From: CAYJBH01 sp964368815
GTDB taxonomy: Bacteria > Bacillota > Clostridia > Oscillospirales > Ruminococcaceae
Assembly (NCBI GenBank): GCA_964368815.1
Contig: CAYJDA010000022.1
Coordinates: 1 to 40,559, forward strand
Length of the DNA: 40,559 bases
Direction of reading: 5' to 3'
In this document: positions 25,485 through 32,871 of the stretch, in pieces
Layout: every line of letters starts with the position of its first letter
Position numbering within the stretch: position 1 is the first letter of the stretch
The notes under the pieces: model-generated
What the model saw: the letters and a program-made list of their open reading frames with translations, nothing else
What the model was told of the DNA's origin: nothing
The model's database searches: none
Translations under genes and position numbers: made by a program

Positions 25485-25519
25485 ATAAGGCTGTTGCATA
25501 AAAGTTGCAACAGCCTTAT
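25485..25519 (-). promoter_or_regulatory. Intercistronic stem-loop between pstS and pstC
   Basis: ATAAGGCTGTTGCA (25485-25498) and TGCAACAGCCTTAT (25506-25519) form a perfect 14-bp stem with a 7-nt loop. No T-tract follows on the minus strand (ACGAAAAAATGAG), so it is probably a processing or stabilising element that makes pstS message outlast the rest. Confidence 0.75.
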
Positions 25520-25540
25520 GTATCAGGTTGAATTATTAAG

Positions 25541-26338
25541 TTATGAAATCGGTACTGCTCCGGCATCACGAACAAGTTCTACTGTAGCTTCGCTTAATGC
25601 CCATTCCATAAATGCAGCTACAGTTTCATTTTCTTCACCGGTAAGTGTTGCGAACACGAATGGGCGCTGAATTTGATATGAACCGTCCTTTACTGCTTCT
25701 TCGGAAGGAGCTACACCATCTATAGAAACAACATTAACTTCGTCGGACACAGAGGAGATTGAAACGTATCCTATGGCGCCCTCTATAGACTGCACACTTG
25801 CCTTAACACCGCCGCCGGAAGCTTGCTCTTCATCGTATACGCATACATCTTCTACCTCTACGATGCTCTCAAATCCATCGCGTGTGCCGGAAGCGGAGTC
25901 ACGACCGATAACTACTATTTCAGCATCGCTGCCGCCAACTTCACTCCAGTTGGTAATTTCACCCTTGTAAATGGAGGCCAGTGATGCCATGTCAAGGTCG
26001 GCTACCGTGTTAGAGCCGTTAACTATGATTGCAATTCCATCGAGGGCAAATACAGTCTCGGTAAGAGTTGCCTTCTCTTCGTCTTTAAGACCACGGCTGG
26101 AAAGTCCTATATCCAGTGTCGCATCCGCAGCGCCCTGTACTCCGGTACTGGAGCCTGTTGGGGCATATGTAATGGTAACTCCCGGGTTTTCTTCCATGTA
26201 AACTTCCATCATAGACTGGATTACTGCTTCAACTGAGGTAGACCCCCCGGTTGCAATAGTGCCGCCTGCCTGCTCACAGGAGGTTAGGGTTGTAATCGCT
26301 AATACTAAACATGCGATAATTGATGCAATTTTTTTCAT
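25541..26338 (-). CDS. pstS: Phosphate ABC transporter substrate-binding lipoprotein PstS
   Basis: This 265-residue lipoprotein has its signal peptide ending at Cys21 (TTLTSC). The phosphate-binding landmarks are present: GSTSV (loop 1), GSSTGVQGAADATLDIGLSSR and IGRDSASGTRDGFES. It captures phosphate outside the cell for PstCAB. I use the ATG at 26338 because GGAG lies 6 nt upstream; the in-frame ATG at 26350 would place that site inside codon 2. It is the first gene of the operon, downstream of the Pho box, and is followed by a strong stem-loop. Confidence 0.95.
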   Translation of the reverse strand: MKKIASIIACLVLAITTLTSCEQAGGTIATGGSTSVEAVIQSMMEVYMEENPGVTITYAPTGSSTGVQGAADATLDIGLSSRGLKDEEKATLTETVFALDGIAIIVNGSNTVADLDMASLASIYKGEITNWSEVGGSDAEIVVIGRDSASGTRDGFESIVEVEDVCVYDEEQASGGGVKASVQSIEGAIGYVSISSVSDEVNVVSIDGVAPSEEAVKDGSYQIQRPFVFATLTGEENETVAAFMEWALSEATVELVRDAGAVPIS

Positions 26339-26370
26339 ATTTTTCTCCAAATTTTTCTTTTTATTATTTT

Positions 26371-26454
26371 GTCTTGTTTATATATTATTTTACTACTGTA
26401 AAGATTAAAAGGCTGTGAATGTAAAATCTATGTAAAATAATATATAAACAAAAC
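26371..26454. promoter_or_regulatory. pstS control region: Pho box within a 23-bp inverted repeat
   Basis: On the minus strand TTTACA occurs at 26431-26436 and again at 26420-26425, 11 bp apart. This is the spacing of PhoP/PhoB boxes in Gram-positive bacteria. The same region holds a long inverted repeat: bases 26371-26393 are the reverse complement of 26432-26454 at 22 of 23 positions (arm begins GTAAAATAATATATAAACA). The arms enclose 38 nt, and the second arm overlaps the upstream TTTACA. Confidence 0.65.
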
Positions 26455-26527
26455 AAGGCGGTTCGAACATCCTTTACTATGCAAAAGCTCTTTTTGAGAG
26501 CTACGCTTAATAATGTGATGCCTACTC

Positions 26528-26556
26528 TTGATTTTATTTTATTGTTAATGTATAAT
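26528..26556 (+). promoter_or_regulatory. Promoter of the pilus-like operon
   Basis: TTGATT (26528-26533), a 17-nt spacer and a perfect TATAAT (26551-26556) lie 31 nt before the ATG at 26587. A small perfect hairpin, AGCTCT/AGAGCT at 26486-26502, lies just upstream. Confidence 0.7.
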
Positions 26557-26586
26557 ATAAATAATTAATTTTGGATATAAAGATTG

Positions 26587-27561
26587 ATGTTGAGAAAGTT
26601 TTTACTATTATTAGTTCTGTGTATACTCCTGCCAAGCTGTAGCTTTTTGGGGTTCTTTTTCGACTCTGACAAGGAAGATGTCTCTTCAGATAAAGAAGAA
26701 ATGCAGGAACAGACAGATACTACTCCGGCATTACCGATAAGAGAGGCCTTAGATGTTGCACCCAGTATTCCGTCTGCCGATGGAGTTGCGGTGTTTAGTT
26801 CTGCATATGTCAACATCGATTATTCTAACAGCTCTATGGGATATATAATGGTAGAATACGTCGGCTCACATACCGGCAAAATAAAATTTAGAGTTGTAGA
26901 CTCATATGGAGAAACATACACCTACGATTTACATGATAAAACAGGCTACCAAACCTTTCCTCTTTCCTGTGGATCGGGAAGTTATACCCTTACAACTTAC
27001 GAGCAATCTTCCGGAACGGAATATTATACTGTAGACACTCAAACCATAAACGTTACGTTAAATGATGAATTTGTTCCATTTCTTTATTCAAACCAATATG
27101 TAAACTTTACCGAGTCTTCCATAGCAGTTAAGGAAGCTACCGAACTATATGCCTATACCTCTAATGACATAGAGTTTATCGAAAGTGTATATAACTATAC
27201 TATCAGCAACATAGAGTATGATTATCCCAAAGCTGAGTATGCTGTAAACGGTGAGCTTTCCGGCTACCTGCCCGACATAGATGAAACAATATCATCCGGA
27301 ATGGGCATATGTTTCGACTATGCCGCTGTAATGAGCGCTATGTTACGTTCGCAAAATATTCCAACTAAACTTGTTATCGGTTATGCCGGTGAAATATATC
27401 ATGCATGGATTAATGTATATACCGAAGAAACCGGATGGGTTAAGGCGATAGAATTTGATGGCACTGACTGGAAATTAATGGATCCTACTTTTGCCGATAG
27501 CGGTGGAGACACAACATTTATTGGAACAGGAGATAACTATGCAGAAAAATACACCTACTAA
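26587..27561 (+). CDS. Transglutaminase-like domain lipoprotein
   Basis: This is a 324-residue surface lipoprotein with signal peptide ending at Cys18 (ILLPSC). An acidic linker follows, then a beta-rich middle domain and a C-terminal transglutaminase-like domain with the full triad: Cys242 in GICFDYA, His272 in YHAWINV and Asp299 in LMDPTF. Proteins of this type act as proteases or as cross-linking or amidase-like enzymes; which is unknown here. It heads the operon, and its last 23 nt overlap the pilC-like gene, so it is made with the pilus-like machine and could process or cross-link the exported fibre or a wall partner. The start is the ATG at 26587; a TTG precedes it. The ribosome site is weak. 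Confidence 0.8.
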   Translation: MLRKFLLLLVLCILLPSCSFLGFFFDSDKEDVSSDKEEMQEQTDTTPALPIREALDVAPSIPSADGVAVFSSAYVNIDYSNSSMGYIMVEYVGSHTGKIKFRVVDSYGETYTYDLHDKTGYQTFPLSCGSGSYTLTTYEQSSGTEYYTVDTQTINVTLNDEFVPFLYSNQYVNFTESSIAVKEATELYAYTSNDIEFIESVYNYTISNIEYDYPKAEYAVNGELSGYLPDIDETISSGMGICFDYAAVMSAMLRSQNIPTKLVIGYAGEIYHAWINVYTEETGWVKAIEFDGTDWKLMDPTFADSGGDTTFIGTGDNYAEKYTY

Positions 27562-28609
27562 AGTATCAGCCCTTCAGGAGCTGAGCTTCTCAGACCTGTC
27601 CACGTTTTGTGAGCAGATAGGTTTAATACTCGGTTCCGGAATTACCGTGGTTGAAGGATTTTACATAATGCAGGAAGAGGCTGGAGATGAACTCACCAAG
27701 GAACTCTTTTCAACCATTATTAGTGAGCTGGAGATTGGATGTCAACTTTCAGATGCTCTGGAAAAAACAAATAGCTTTCCGAGTTATATGATTAATATGA
27801 TAAAAATCGGTGAAGTGTCTGGACGGCTTGAATCTGTCTTTAACTCGCTTGCGCTTTACTACGCACGTGAAGACAATCTTCGCAAAACTATTAAACACTC
27901 GGTAACCTACCCACTTGTTATGGTTGCAATGATGTTGCTTGTTATTTCGGTTTTAGTAGTTAATGTTATGCCGATTTTCAACTCGGTGTTTGAACAGCTT
28001 GGAAGTGAAATAACAGGATTTTCAAAAATATTAATGGATATTGGCGCCGGAGTGGCAGATAACTTTGTAGTTATTTTAATTGTACTCGGTGTTTTTGTAT
28101 TATTAGTACTGCTCGTGCTATTTACCGAAAAGGGACGAGCTATATTCAAAAAATTTAAGGAAAACTTTTTTGCTACACGCAATATTGTAGAAAATATTGC
28201 AGTCGCAAGATTTGCTGGCGGGATGTCATTAATGTTATCCAGCGGTTTAGATACCGATGAGAGTTTACAGATGGTAGAAAGGATGACCGATAACAGCATA
28301 TTAAAAAATAAAATTGCAAAGCTTAGAACTGATATGTCTAACGGTATTCCTTTTTCTAAAGCAATGATAGAAAACAAAATTTTTGCCGGAATATATGCCA
28401 GAATGTTGGCGGTAGGATTTAAAACAGGTCAGGTAGACGGAGTTATGCAGAGCATTTCATCAAGATATGATGATGATGTTACCAAAAAACTTGAAAATAT
28501 AGTGTCGATTATCGAGCCTACAATTGTTGCAATACTATCGATAATAGTTGGCGCGATACTTCTTTCTGTTATGTTGCCGCTAATGAGCATCATATCACAC
28601 ATAGGATAA
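27539..28609 (+). CDS. Type II secretion/type IV pilus inner-membrane protein (PilC/GspF family)
   Basis: This protein of about 356 residues contains two GspF domains. The first (SFSDLSTFCEQIGLILGSGITVVEGFYIMQEE) is followed by a membrane hairpin near residues 125-190 (MVAMMLLVISVLVVNVMPIF; NFVVILIVLGVFVLLVLLVLF). The second (ARFAGGMSLMLSSGLDTDESLQMVERM) is followed by a C-terminal membrane helix. It is the platform protein that couples the cytoplasmic ATPase to pilin assembly. I start it at the ATG at 27539 behind CAGGAG; the longer frame would lie wholly inside the preceding gene. Confidence 0.9.
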   Translation: MQKNTPTKVSALQELSFSDLSTFCEQIGLILGSGITVVEGFYIMQEEAGDELTKELFSTIISELEIGCQLSDALEKTNSFPSYMINMIKIGEVSGRLESVFNSLALYYAREDNLRKTIKHSVTYPLVMVAMMLLVISVLVVNVMPIFNSVFEQLGSEITGFSKILMDIGAGVADNFVVILIVLGVFVLLVLLVLFTEKGRAIFKKFKENFFATRNIVENIAVARFAGGMSLMLSSGLDTDESLQMVERMTDNSILKNKIAKLRTDMSNGIPFSKAMIENKIFAGIYARMLAVGFKTGQVDGVMQSISSRYDDDVTKKLENIVSIIEPTIVAILSIIVGAILLSVMLPLMSIISHIG

Positions 28610-28624
28610 TAAAGGTGTTTATTA

Positions 28625-28930
28625 ATGAAAAAAATATTATCTAGAAAAAATACAATAATAAACATGGTATTGATGGCTGTTATATTGTTAATTGCATATT
28701 GGGGATTAACATCCCTTGATAGCAAAAGTGATGAGCTACAGCTTCGTACCCTGTCGGATGCTATAACTCGCAGTTGTGCCCATAGCTATGCAACAAACGG
28801 TGCATACCCTGCCTCATTAGATGAATTAGTAGAAAACTATGGTTTGCAGATCAATGAAGAAAAATACATAGTGCATTACGACGCGTTTGCACCCAATATA
28901 ATGCCCGACATACAGGTTTTTAACAGGTGA
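28625..28930 (+). CDS. Small pseudopilin-like membrane protein
   Basis: The 101-residue product has one N-terminal membrane helix (TIINMVLMAVILLIAYWGL) and a short outside domain with TLSDAITRSCAHSYATNGAYPASLDELVENYG, the pattern seen in the globular part of minor pseudopilins. There is no prepilin cleavage motif (no Gly before the hydrophobic stretch, no Glu+5), so it is probably not processed by a prepilin peptidase. It lies in the middle of the operon, 15 nt after the PilC-like gene and 3 nt before the next. A structural or initiating subunit is likely but not shown. Confidence 0.6.
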   Translation: MKKILSRKNTIINMVLMAVILLIAYWGLTSLDSKSDELQLRTLSDAITRSCAHSYATNGAYPASLDELVENYGLQINEEKYIVHYDAFAPNIMPDIQVFNR

Positions 28931-28933
28931 TTT

Positions 28934-29410
28934 ATGAAAAGCAACCTAAGAAAAAAGAATCATACGGTGGACATGCTGTTTACGCTTTCGTTATTTGCAG
29001 TGTTTGCAATTACTTCATTATTGATAGTTTTTTTCGGCACACAGGTTTACGAAAAAATAGCTATGGATATGGAAAGTGAATTTACTTCACGCACTGCAAT
29101 TTCTTACCTAAAAAAACAGATTAACCAAAATAATGTTGTAGGGGCTATATCCCTTGGCGATATCGAGGGGACAGAGGCATTAGTGATAAAGGAAACCTTG
29201 CCTGAAGGCGATTTTGTTAGGTATATTTACCTGTTCGACGGATATCTTTGTGAGCTCTTTACTAAATCAGACATAGTTCCGACTAAGATAGCCGGCCAAA
29301 AAATGTTGGAAATATCCAAGCTGGACATTCAAAAAGAGGATGGTTTGTTTATTTTCACCGTTGCCGACCACAATGATTCAACCCTTTCCTTAGCAGTATC
29401 CACACTTTAA
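28934..29410 (+). CDS. DUF4860-type single-TM protein
   Basis: This 158-residue protein has an N-terminal membrane helix (HTVDMLFTLSLFAVFAITSLLIVFFGTQVY) and a beta-rich extracytoplasmic domain (RTAISYLKKQINQNNVVGAISLGDIEGTEALVIKE). This matches what I recall of DUF4860, a family seen next to type II secretion or pilus genes in Clostridia. It lacks a prepilin cleavage site. Its start has AGGTGA 3 nt upstream, and only 9 nt separate it from the next gene. Possibly a PilN/O-like or minor pilin-like scaffold subunit. Confidence 0.65.
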   Translation: MKSNLRKKNHTVDMLFTLSLFAVFAITSLLIVFFGTQVYEKIAMDMESEFTSRTAISYLKKQINQNNVVGAISLGDIEGTEALVIKETLPEGDFVRYIYLFDGYLCELFTKSDIVPTKIAGQKMLEISKLDIQKEDGLFIFTVADHNDSTLSLAVSTL

Positions 29411-29419
29411 GGAGTCGTA

Positions 29420-29842
29420 ATGAGAACCCACTCAAAATCCGGACTGTTTTTAATAGAACTTATAATTGCTATTCTATTTTTTTCCCTTTGCTCGGTTGTA
29501 TGTTTAAATCTGTTTTTGGCGGCCCATAATATTGCTCTGGAAACCGAAAAAAGGAGTGGTGCAGTTGCTGCCGCACAGACTGCAATGGAAATTTATCGAG
29601 AGGGCGGATTGCCCTTGCTGATAGAGATGACCTCGGCTGAGGAAACAAACTGTGCATATTTTACAGGCTTTAATACAACAGGACAATTTTCTGTTAATGG
29701 CGAATATAATGCTAAGTTTGAAGAAACTGTTCAGGATGATTTGTACACTCTATCCATTGAGTTTTTCGACAGTGATCATGTAATATATGATTTAACCACA
29801 ACATTTTATCAACCATACGGAAATAGTCAACATGAACAATAA
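29420..29842 (+). CDS. Prepilin-like protein with type IV pilin signal
   Basis: The N-terminus KSG|LFLIELIIAILFFSLC is a type IV prepilin signal: Gly8 before the cut, a hydrophobic residue, then Glu at +5 of the mature form and a long hydrophobic helix. The rest (140 residues in all) is a small globular domain. This is the only clear prepilin motif in the operon, so it may be the major or tip subunit. A prepilin peptidase is needed but none is encoded in this window. AAGGAG precedes the start. The gene overlaps the following one by 11 nt. Confidence 0.75.
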   Translation: MRTHSKSGLFLIELIIAILFFSLCSVVCLNLFLAAHNIALETEKRSGAVAAAQTAMEIYREGGLPLLIEMTSAEETNCAYFTGFNTTGQFSVNGEYNAKFEETVQDDLYTLSIEFFDSDHVIYDLTTTFYQPYGNSQHEQ

Positions 29843-30290
29843 AACACAAAACATGGGAGTTCCTATAGGTACAAGTCTTTTACTTGTTGTATTTGTTTTG
29901 CTTGCACTTATAACCTTTGCAACTCTATCCTATGTGTCTGCTAATACCGATAATAAGCTAAGCCAAAATGTTGCCGACACCACTACGTCCTACTATAAAG
30001 CTGAAGAAGCCGCACAGAAAACTTTGATGCAGATACACGAAGCAATTATGGCTGTATCTGATTCTGATATAGAGGAAATGCATTTAGAGTTGCAGGCAGG
30101 GCTTGATGGATACAATGTAGAAATGCGCAACGACAGCATATTTGTGTCGTTTGAAACGGTGGTTAGCGATCAGGAGAGTATTTTTAGTGAAGTCGAAGTG
30201 TTATCCGACGGTGAATACGAAATAACACGTTGGCAGCTACTATATACCGAAGAGTGGGAAAGCAGTACCGAATTTCCGGTTTTCATTTAG
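29832..30290 (+). CDS. Single-TM pilus-associated protein (PilX-like position)
   Basis: This 152-residue protein has the N-terminal segment MGVPIGTSLLLVVFVLLALITFATLSYVSANTDNKLSQNVADTTTSYYKAEEAAQKTL, i.e. one membrane helix followed by a helical extension. I recall many Clostridia proteins with this start beside pilus-type ATPases, with no assigned function. It lacks the Glu+5 of true prepilins. Its start overlaps the preceding prepilin gene, and it ends 16 nt before the ATPase gene. It may be a pilin-like subunit assembled without cleavage. Confidence 0.6.
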   Translation: MNNKTQNMGVPIGTSLLLVVFVLLALITFATLSYVSANTDNKLSQNVADTTTSYYKAEEAAQKTLMQIHEAIMAVSDSDIEEMHLELQAGLDGYNVEMRNDSIFVSFETVVSDQESIFSEVEVLSDGEYEITRWQLLYTEEWESSTEFPVFI

Positions 30291-30306
30291 AAAAAAGGGG
30301 TTATTA

Positions 30307-31377
30307 ATGGATTTTAGTACAGTGGTGCAGGATGCAGTACACAAAGGTGCATCCGATATATTTATTATTTCCGGTCTCCCAATTACTGCTAAGGTAAAGG
30401 GGAAAATGGCAATTTTTAGTGAAAATCTATTAAAGCCGGAAGACACGAAAGATATAATAGAACAGATTTACAACTACGCTAGTAGAGATATATCAAGGTT
30501 AATCACTCTTGGTGATGACGACTTTTCCTTTGCTATTCAGCACCTGTCGCGATTTAGAGTAAATACCTATAAACAACGTGGAACTCTGGCAGCTGTTATT
30601 AGGGTTATCACATTTAATCTTCCGCACCCTACCGAGCTTCATATTCCACAAGAAGTAATTAATATATGCCAAAACGAACGCGGATTTGTTCTGGTTACCG
30701 GATCGGCAGGTAGTGGAAAAAGCACCACACTGGCCTGTATGATTGATGAAATTAACCGAAGCCGTCAGCAACACATTATTACATTAGAAGATCCGATTGA
30801 ATTTTTGCATCAACATAGTAGTAGTATAGTTTCACAGCGAGAAGTAAATATTGATACCGAAAGCTTTGTTATGGCGCTTAGAAGTGCACTCAGACAGAGT
30901 CCTGATGTAATTCTTATCGGTGAATTAAGAGATCGTGAAACAATTGAAGTTGGGATGACAGCAGCTGAAACAGGACATTTAGTTTTATCCAGCCTTCATA
31001 CTACCGGTGCAGGAGCCACTATCGATAGAATTGTTGATGTATTCCCTCCGGATCAACAACACCAGATAAGATTGCAACTTGCAATGGTTCTAACCGCTAT
31101 AGTTTGCCAACAGTTAGTGCCTACATTATCCGGAGAACGAGTTCCGGCATTTGAAATAATGACGGTAAATCCAGCTATAAAAAACTTAATAAGGGAAAAT
31201 AAAATCCACCAGATAGACAATCTTCTTTCAAGTTCAGGTCCCGGAGAAGGAATGCAAAGCATGGATAAAAACTTATTGAATTTATTGCAATCAAAAACAA
31301 TCGACAAGGAAACTGCATTAACCTATTCGTCAAATCCGGAATTAATGGCAAGAAAAATAACAGCGGCCGGAATATAA
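30307..31377 (+). CDS. PilT-type pilus retraction/secretion ATPase
   Basis: This 356-residue hexameric ATPase of the GspE/PilT class has Walker A TGSAGSGKST (Lys138), the Asp box (LEDPIEF), Walker B (DVILIGELRDRETI), the His box (GHLVLSSLHTTGA) and the PilT-specific C-terminal NPAIKNLIREN motif. The N-terminal region (DFSTVVQDAVHKGASDIFI) is the usual PilT PAS-like entry. It is the only ATPase of the operon, and no PilB-type extension motor is present, so it may drive both steps or work with a distant PilB. AAGGGG precedes the ATG. Confidence 0.9.
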   Translation: MDFSTVVQDAVHKGASDIFIISGLPITAKVKGKMAIFSENLLKPEDTKDIIEQIYNYASRDISRLITLGDDDFSFAIQHLSRFRVNTYKQRGTLAAVIRVITFNLPHPTELHIPQEVINICQNERGFVLVTGSAGSGKSTTLACMIDEINRSRQQHIITLEDPIEFLHQHSSSIVSQREVNIDTESFVMALRSALRQSPDVILIGELRDRETIEVGMTAAETGHLVLSSLHTTGAGATIDRIVDVFPPDQQHQIRLQLAMVLTAIVCQQLVPTLSGERVPAFEIMTVNPAIKNLIRENKIHQIDNLLSSSGPGEGMQSMDKNLLNLLQSKTIDKETALTYSSNPELMARKITAAGI

Positions 31378-31618
31378 ACAAAACAACCTTACTTATCACC
31401 TGTAACAAAAACTACCGTATTTTAATAAGCAGCCATATTCCTACATGTTTCTCTAATGAAATCTGATTAGATATATACATATCAAGGATTGTTGCTGCTT
31501 TTATATTAATTTAAAATTTTAGTTATTGGTAGAAAATATAATTTAAATTCTTGATAGTATTACTGCTTTAAAACCAAACACAACAATGCTCTGTTAGTTT
31601 TTTGTTAACGAAAGGGGA
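31378..31618 (+). other. Intergenic stretch with possible weak terminator and promoter
   Basis: AAGCAGC at 31425-31431 and GCTGCTT at 31494-31500 pair across a long AT-rich loop and are followed by TTATATTAATTT. This could end the pilus-like operon. A TATAAT at 31537-31542 has no good -35. I see nothing else. Confidence 0.3.
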
Positions 31619-31621
31619 ATG

Positions 31622-32806
31622 ATGAAATTTTTTTTGTTTGCTGTACTTATTATAGTTGTGTTTATTATTGTGGGTTGCAGCAGGGATAAACAAACCTCAT
31701 CAGTCAGTACTCCTATCGAGCAAACACCAAGAGATAAATCAGACAACCTTTTTGCGTTTGAATTTTATTACTATATACCAAGCCTTGGAACATATGATCT
31801 TTTAATAAGTCCGTCAGAAAATGGCGCCCAACTAGTTTTCAACAGCACCCATGACTCCCATGTGATTGCAAATAAGAGGGTAGATGAATCAATTGTTACC
31901 GAGTTAACTTTGCTACTTGATAAATATGATGTATACTCATGGGACGGCTTTGAAACATATTCCGACAAAGAAGTTTTGGAGACTAAGAGGTTTTCAATGC
32001 TCATTAACTACGGTGGCGGAGATATGTTAATTGCCGATGGTCGTGAAGAATTTCCGGAAAATTTTTATGACTTCTACGATGAGCTACACAAGCTTACACT
32101 CACGGCTGCTTTGATGCACACTTACACAACGCCGTTATCAGATGGGATTGATTATAGTAAATATGCAACCCTGATAGAGCAAAAAAAACAGGAGTACGGA
32201 AGCCTCACCACAGCTCCTACATATTCCTATGAGGATGTTGATCTGCATGAAACATATGGAGTTGTGTACACGCATTTACTAGACCTTGATAACAATGGAG
32301 TTTTAGAGTTGATTATCGTGTCTGCAAAAAAAGGAGAACTTTCTTACGAAAACAGATTTAATTATTCTGACAACAACATCGAAATTTATACTATAATCGA
32401 TAAAAGTGAACTGCATAAGGTGGGTGAAATACCGCTGTTAATGCTGCCTTCAAAACATTTGTCCGGTAGTGCTGAATATGCGGTAAACTATGCATTTATA
32501 GATACAAAAGGGTATATCGGCACCGGAACCGAAGCAAACGATACCCATAAACAGTATATTAGCTATAACCCTGACGGATTGAATCCTACAATCACACTCT
32601 CAGCTCTTTTAATACCGGATGTAGGAACAAGTTTTTCTATCGATAACGAAAGTGTTGAAATTGAAGAGTTTAAGGAAGCCTATTATAACTTTGAGCAACA
32701 TGCAATCACACACTCAGTTTCAGGAATACTGCTACAAGAACTGGAATGGATTAATAAGATAAACGAGCAAACCAATCAGTTTTTATCGGAATATTTTGCA
32801 TCATAA
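31622..32806 (+). CDS. Lipoprotein of unknown function
   Basis: I do not recognise the family. The 394-residue protein has a lipoprotein signal ending at Cys19 (IIVGC) and a polar linker. A first domain (FEFYYYIPSLGTYDLLISPSENGAQLVF) follows, then a region with HLLDLDNNGVLELIIVSAKKGE, a Ca2+-loop-like repeat also found in FG-GAP/VCBS-type surface proteins. There are two adjacent ATGs (31619 and 31622); the second leaves a better gap from AAAGGGGA. It lies between the pilus-like operon and the convergent c-di-GMP genes and is followed by a 14-bp hairpin. A surface-sensing role is possible, with no direct evidence. Confidence 0.6.
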   Translation: MKFFLFAVLIIVVFIIVGCSRDKQTSSVSTPIEQTPRDKSDNLFAFEFYYYIPSLGTYDLLISPSENGAQLVFNSTHDSHVIANKRVDESIVTELTLLLDKYDVYSWDGFETYSDKEVLETKRFSMLINYGGGDMLIADGREEFPENFYDFYDELHKLTLTAALMHTYTTPLSDGIDYSKYATLIEQKKQEYGSLTTAPTYSYEDVDLHETYGVVYTHLLDLDNNGVLELIIVSAKKGELSYENRFNYSDNNIEIYTIIDKSELHKVGEIPLLMLPSKHLSGSAEYAVNYAFIDTKGYIGTGTEANDTHKQYISYNPDGLNPTITLSALLIPDVGTSFSIDNESVEIEEFKEAYYNFEQHAITHSVSGILLQELEWINKINEQTNQFLSEYFAS

Positions 32807-32807
32807 C

Positions 32808-32848
32808 AACATAAATGCTTTCTGTGAAAGCATTTATGTTATATATTT
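32808..32848. terminator. Terminator hairpin between the lipoprotein and EAL genes
   Basis: AACATAAATGCTTT (32808-32821) pairs perfectly with AAAGCATTTATGTT (32827-32840), a 14-bp stem with a CTGTG loop, followed by ATATATTTC. Its symmetry and its position between convergent genes suit a shared terminator. Confidence 0.75.
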
Positions 32849-32871
32849 CGGAAATAAAAAGTAAAGTTTGG

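Noticed and set aside
27907..28377. 156-codon minus-strand ORF over the PilC-like gene
   Set aside because: Serine/threonine/isoleucine-rich shadow of the membrane segments on the other strand.
26339..31620. Search for a c-di-GMP riboswitch upstream of the pilus-like operon and the lipoprotein gene
   Set aside because: I see no GEMM-type conserved core in either leader; the promoter-to-start distance of the operon (about 25 nt) is too short for one.
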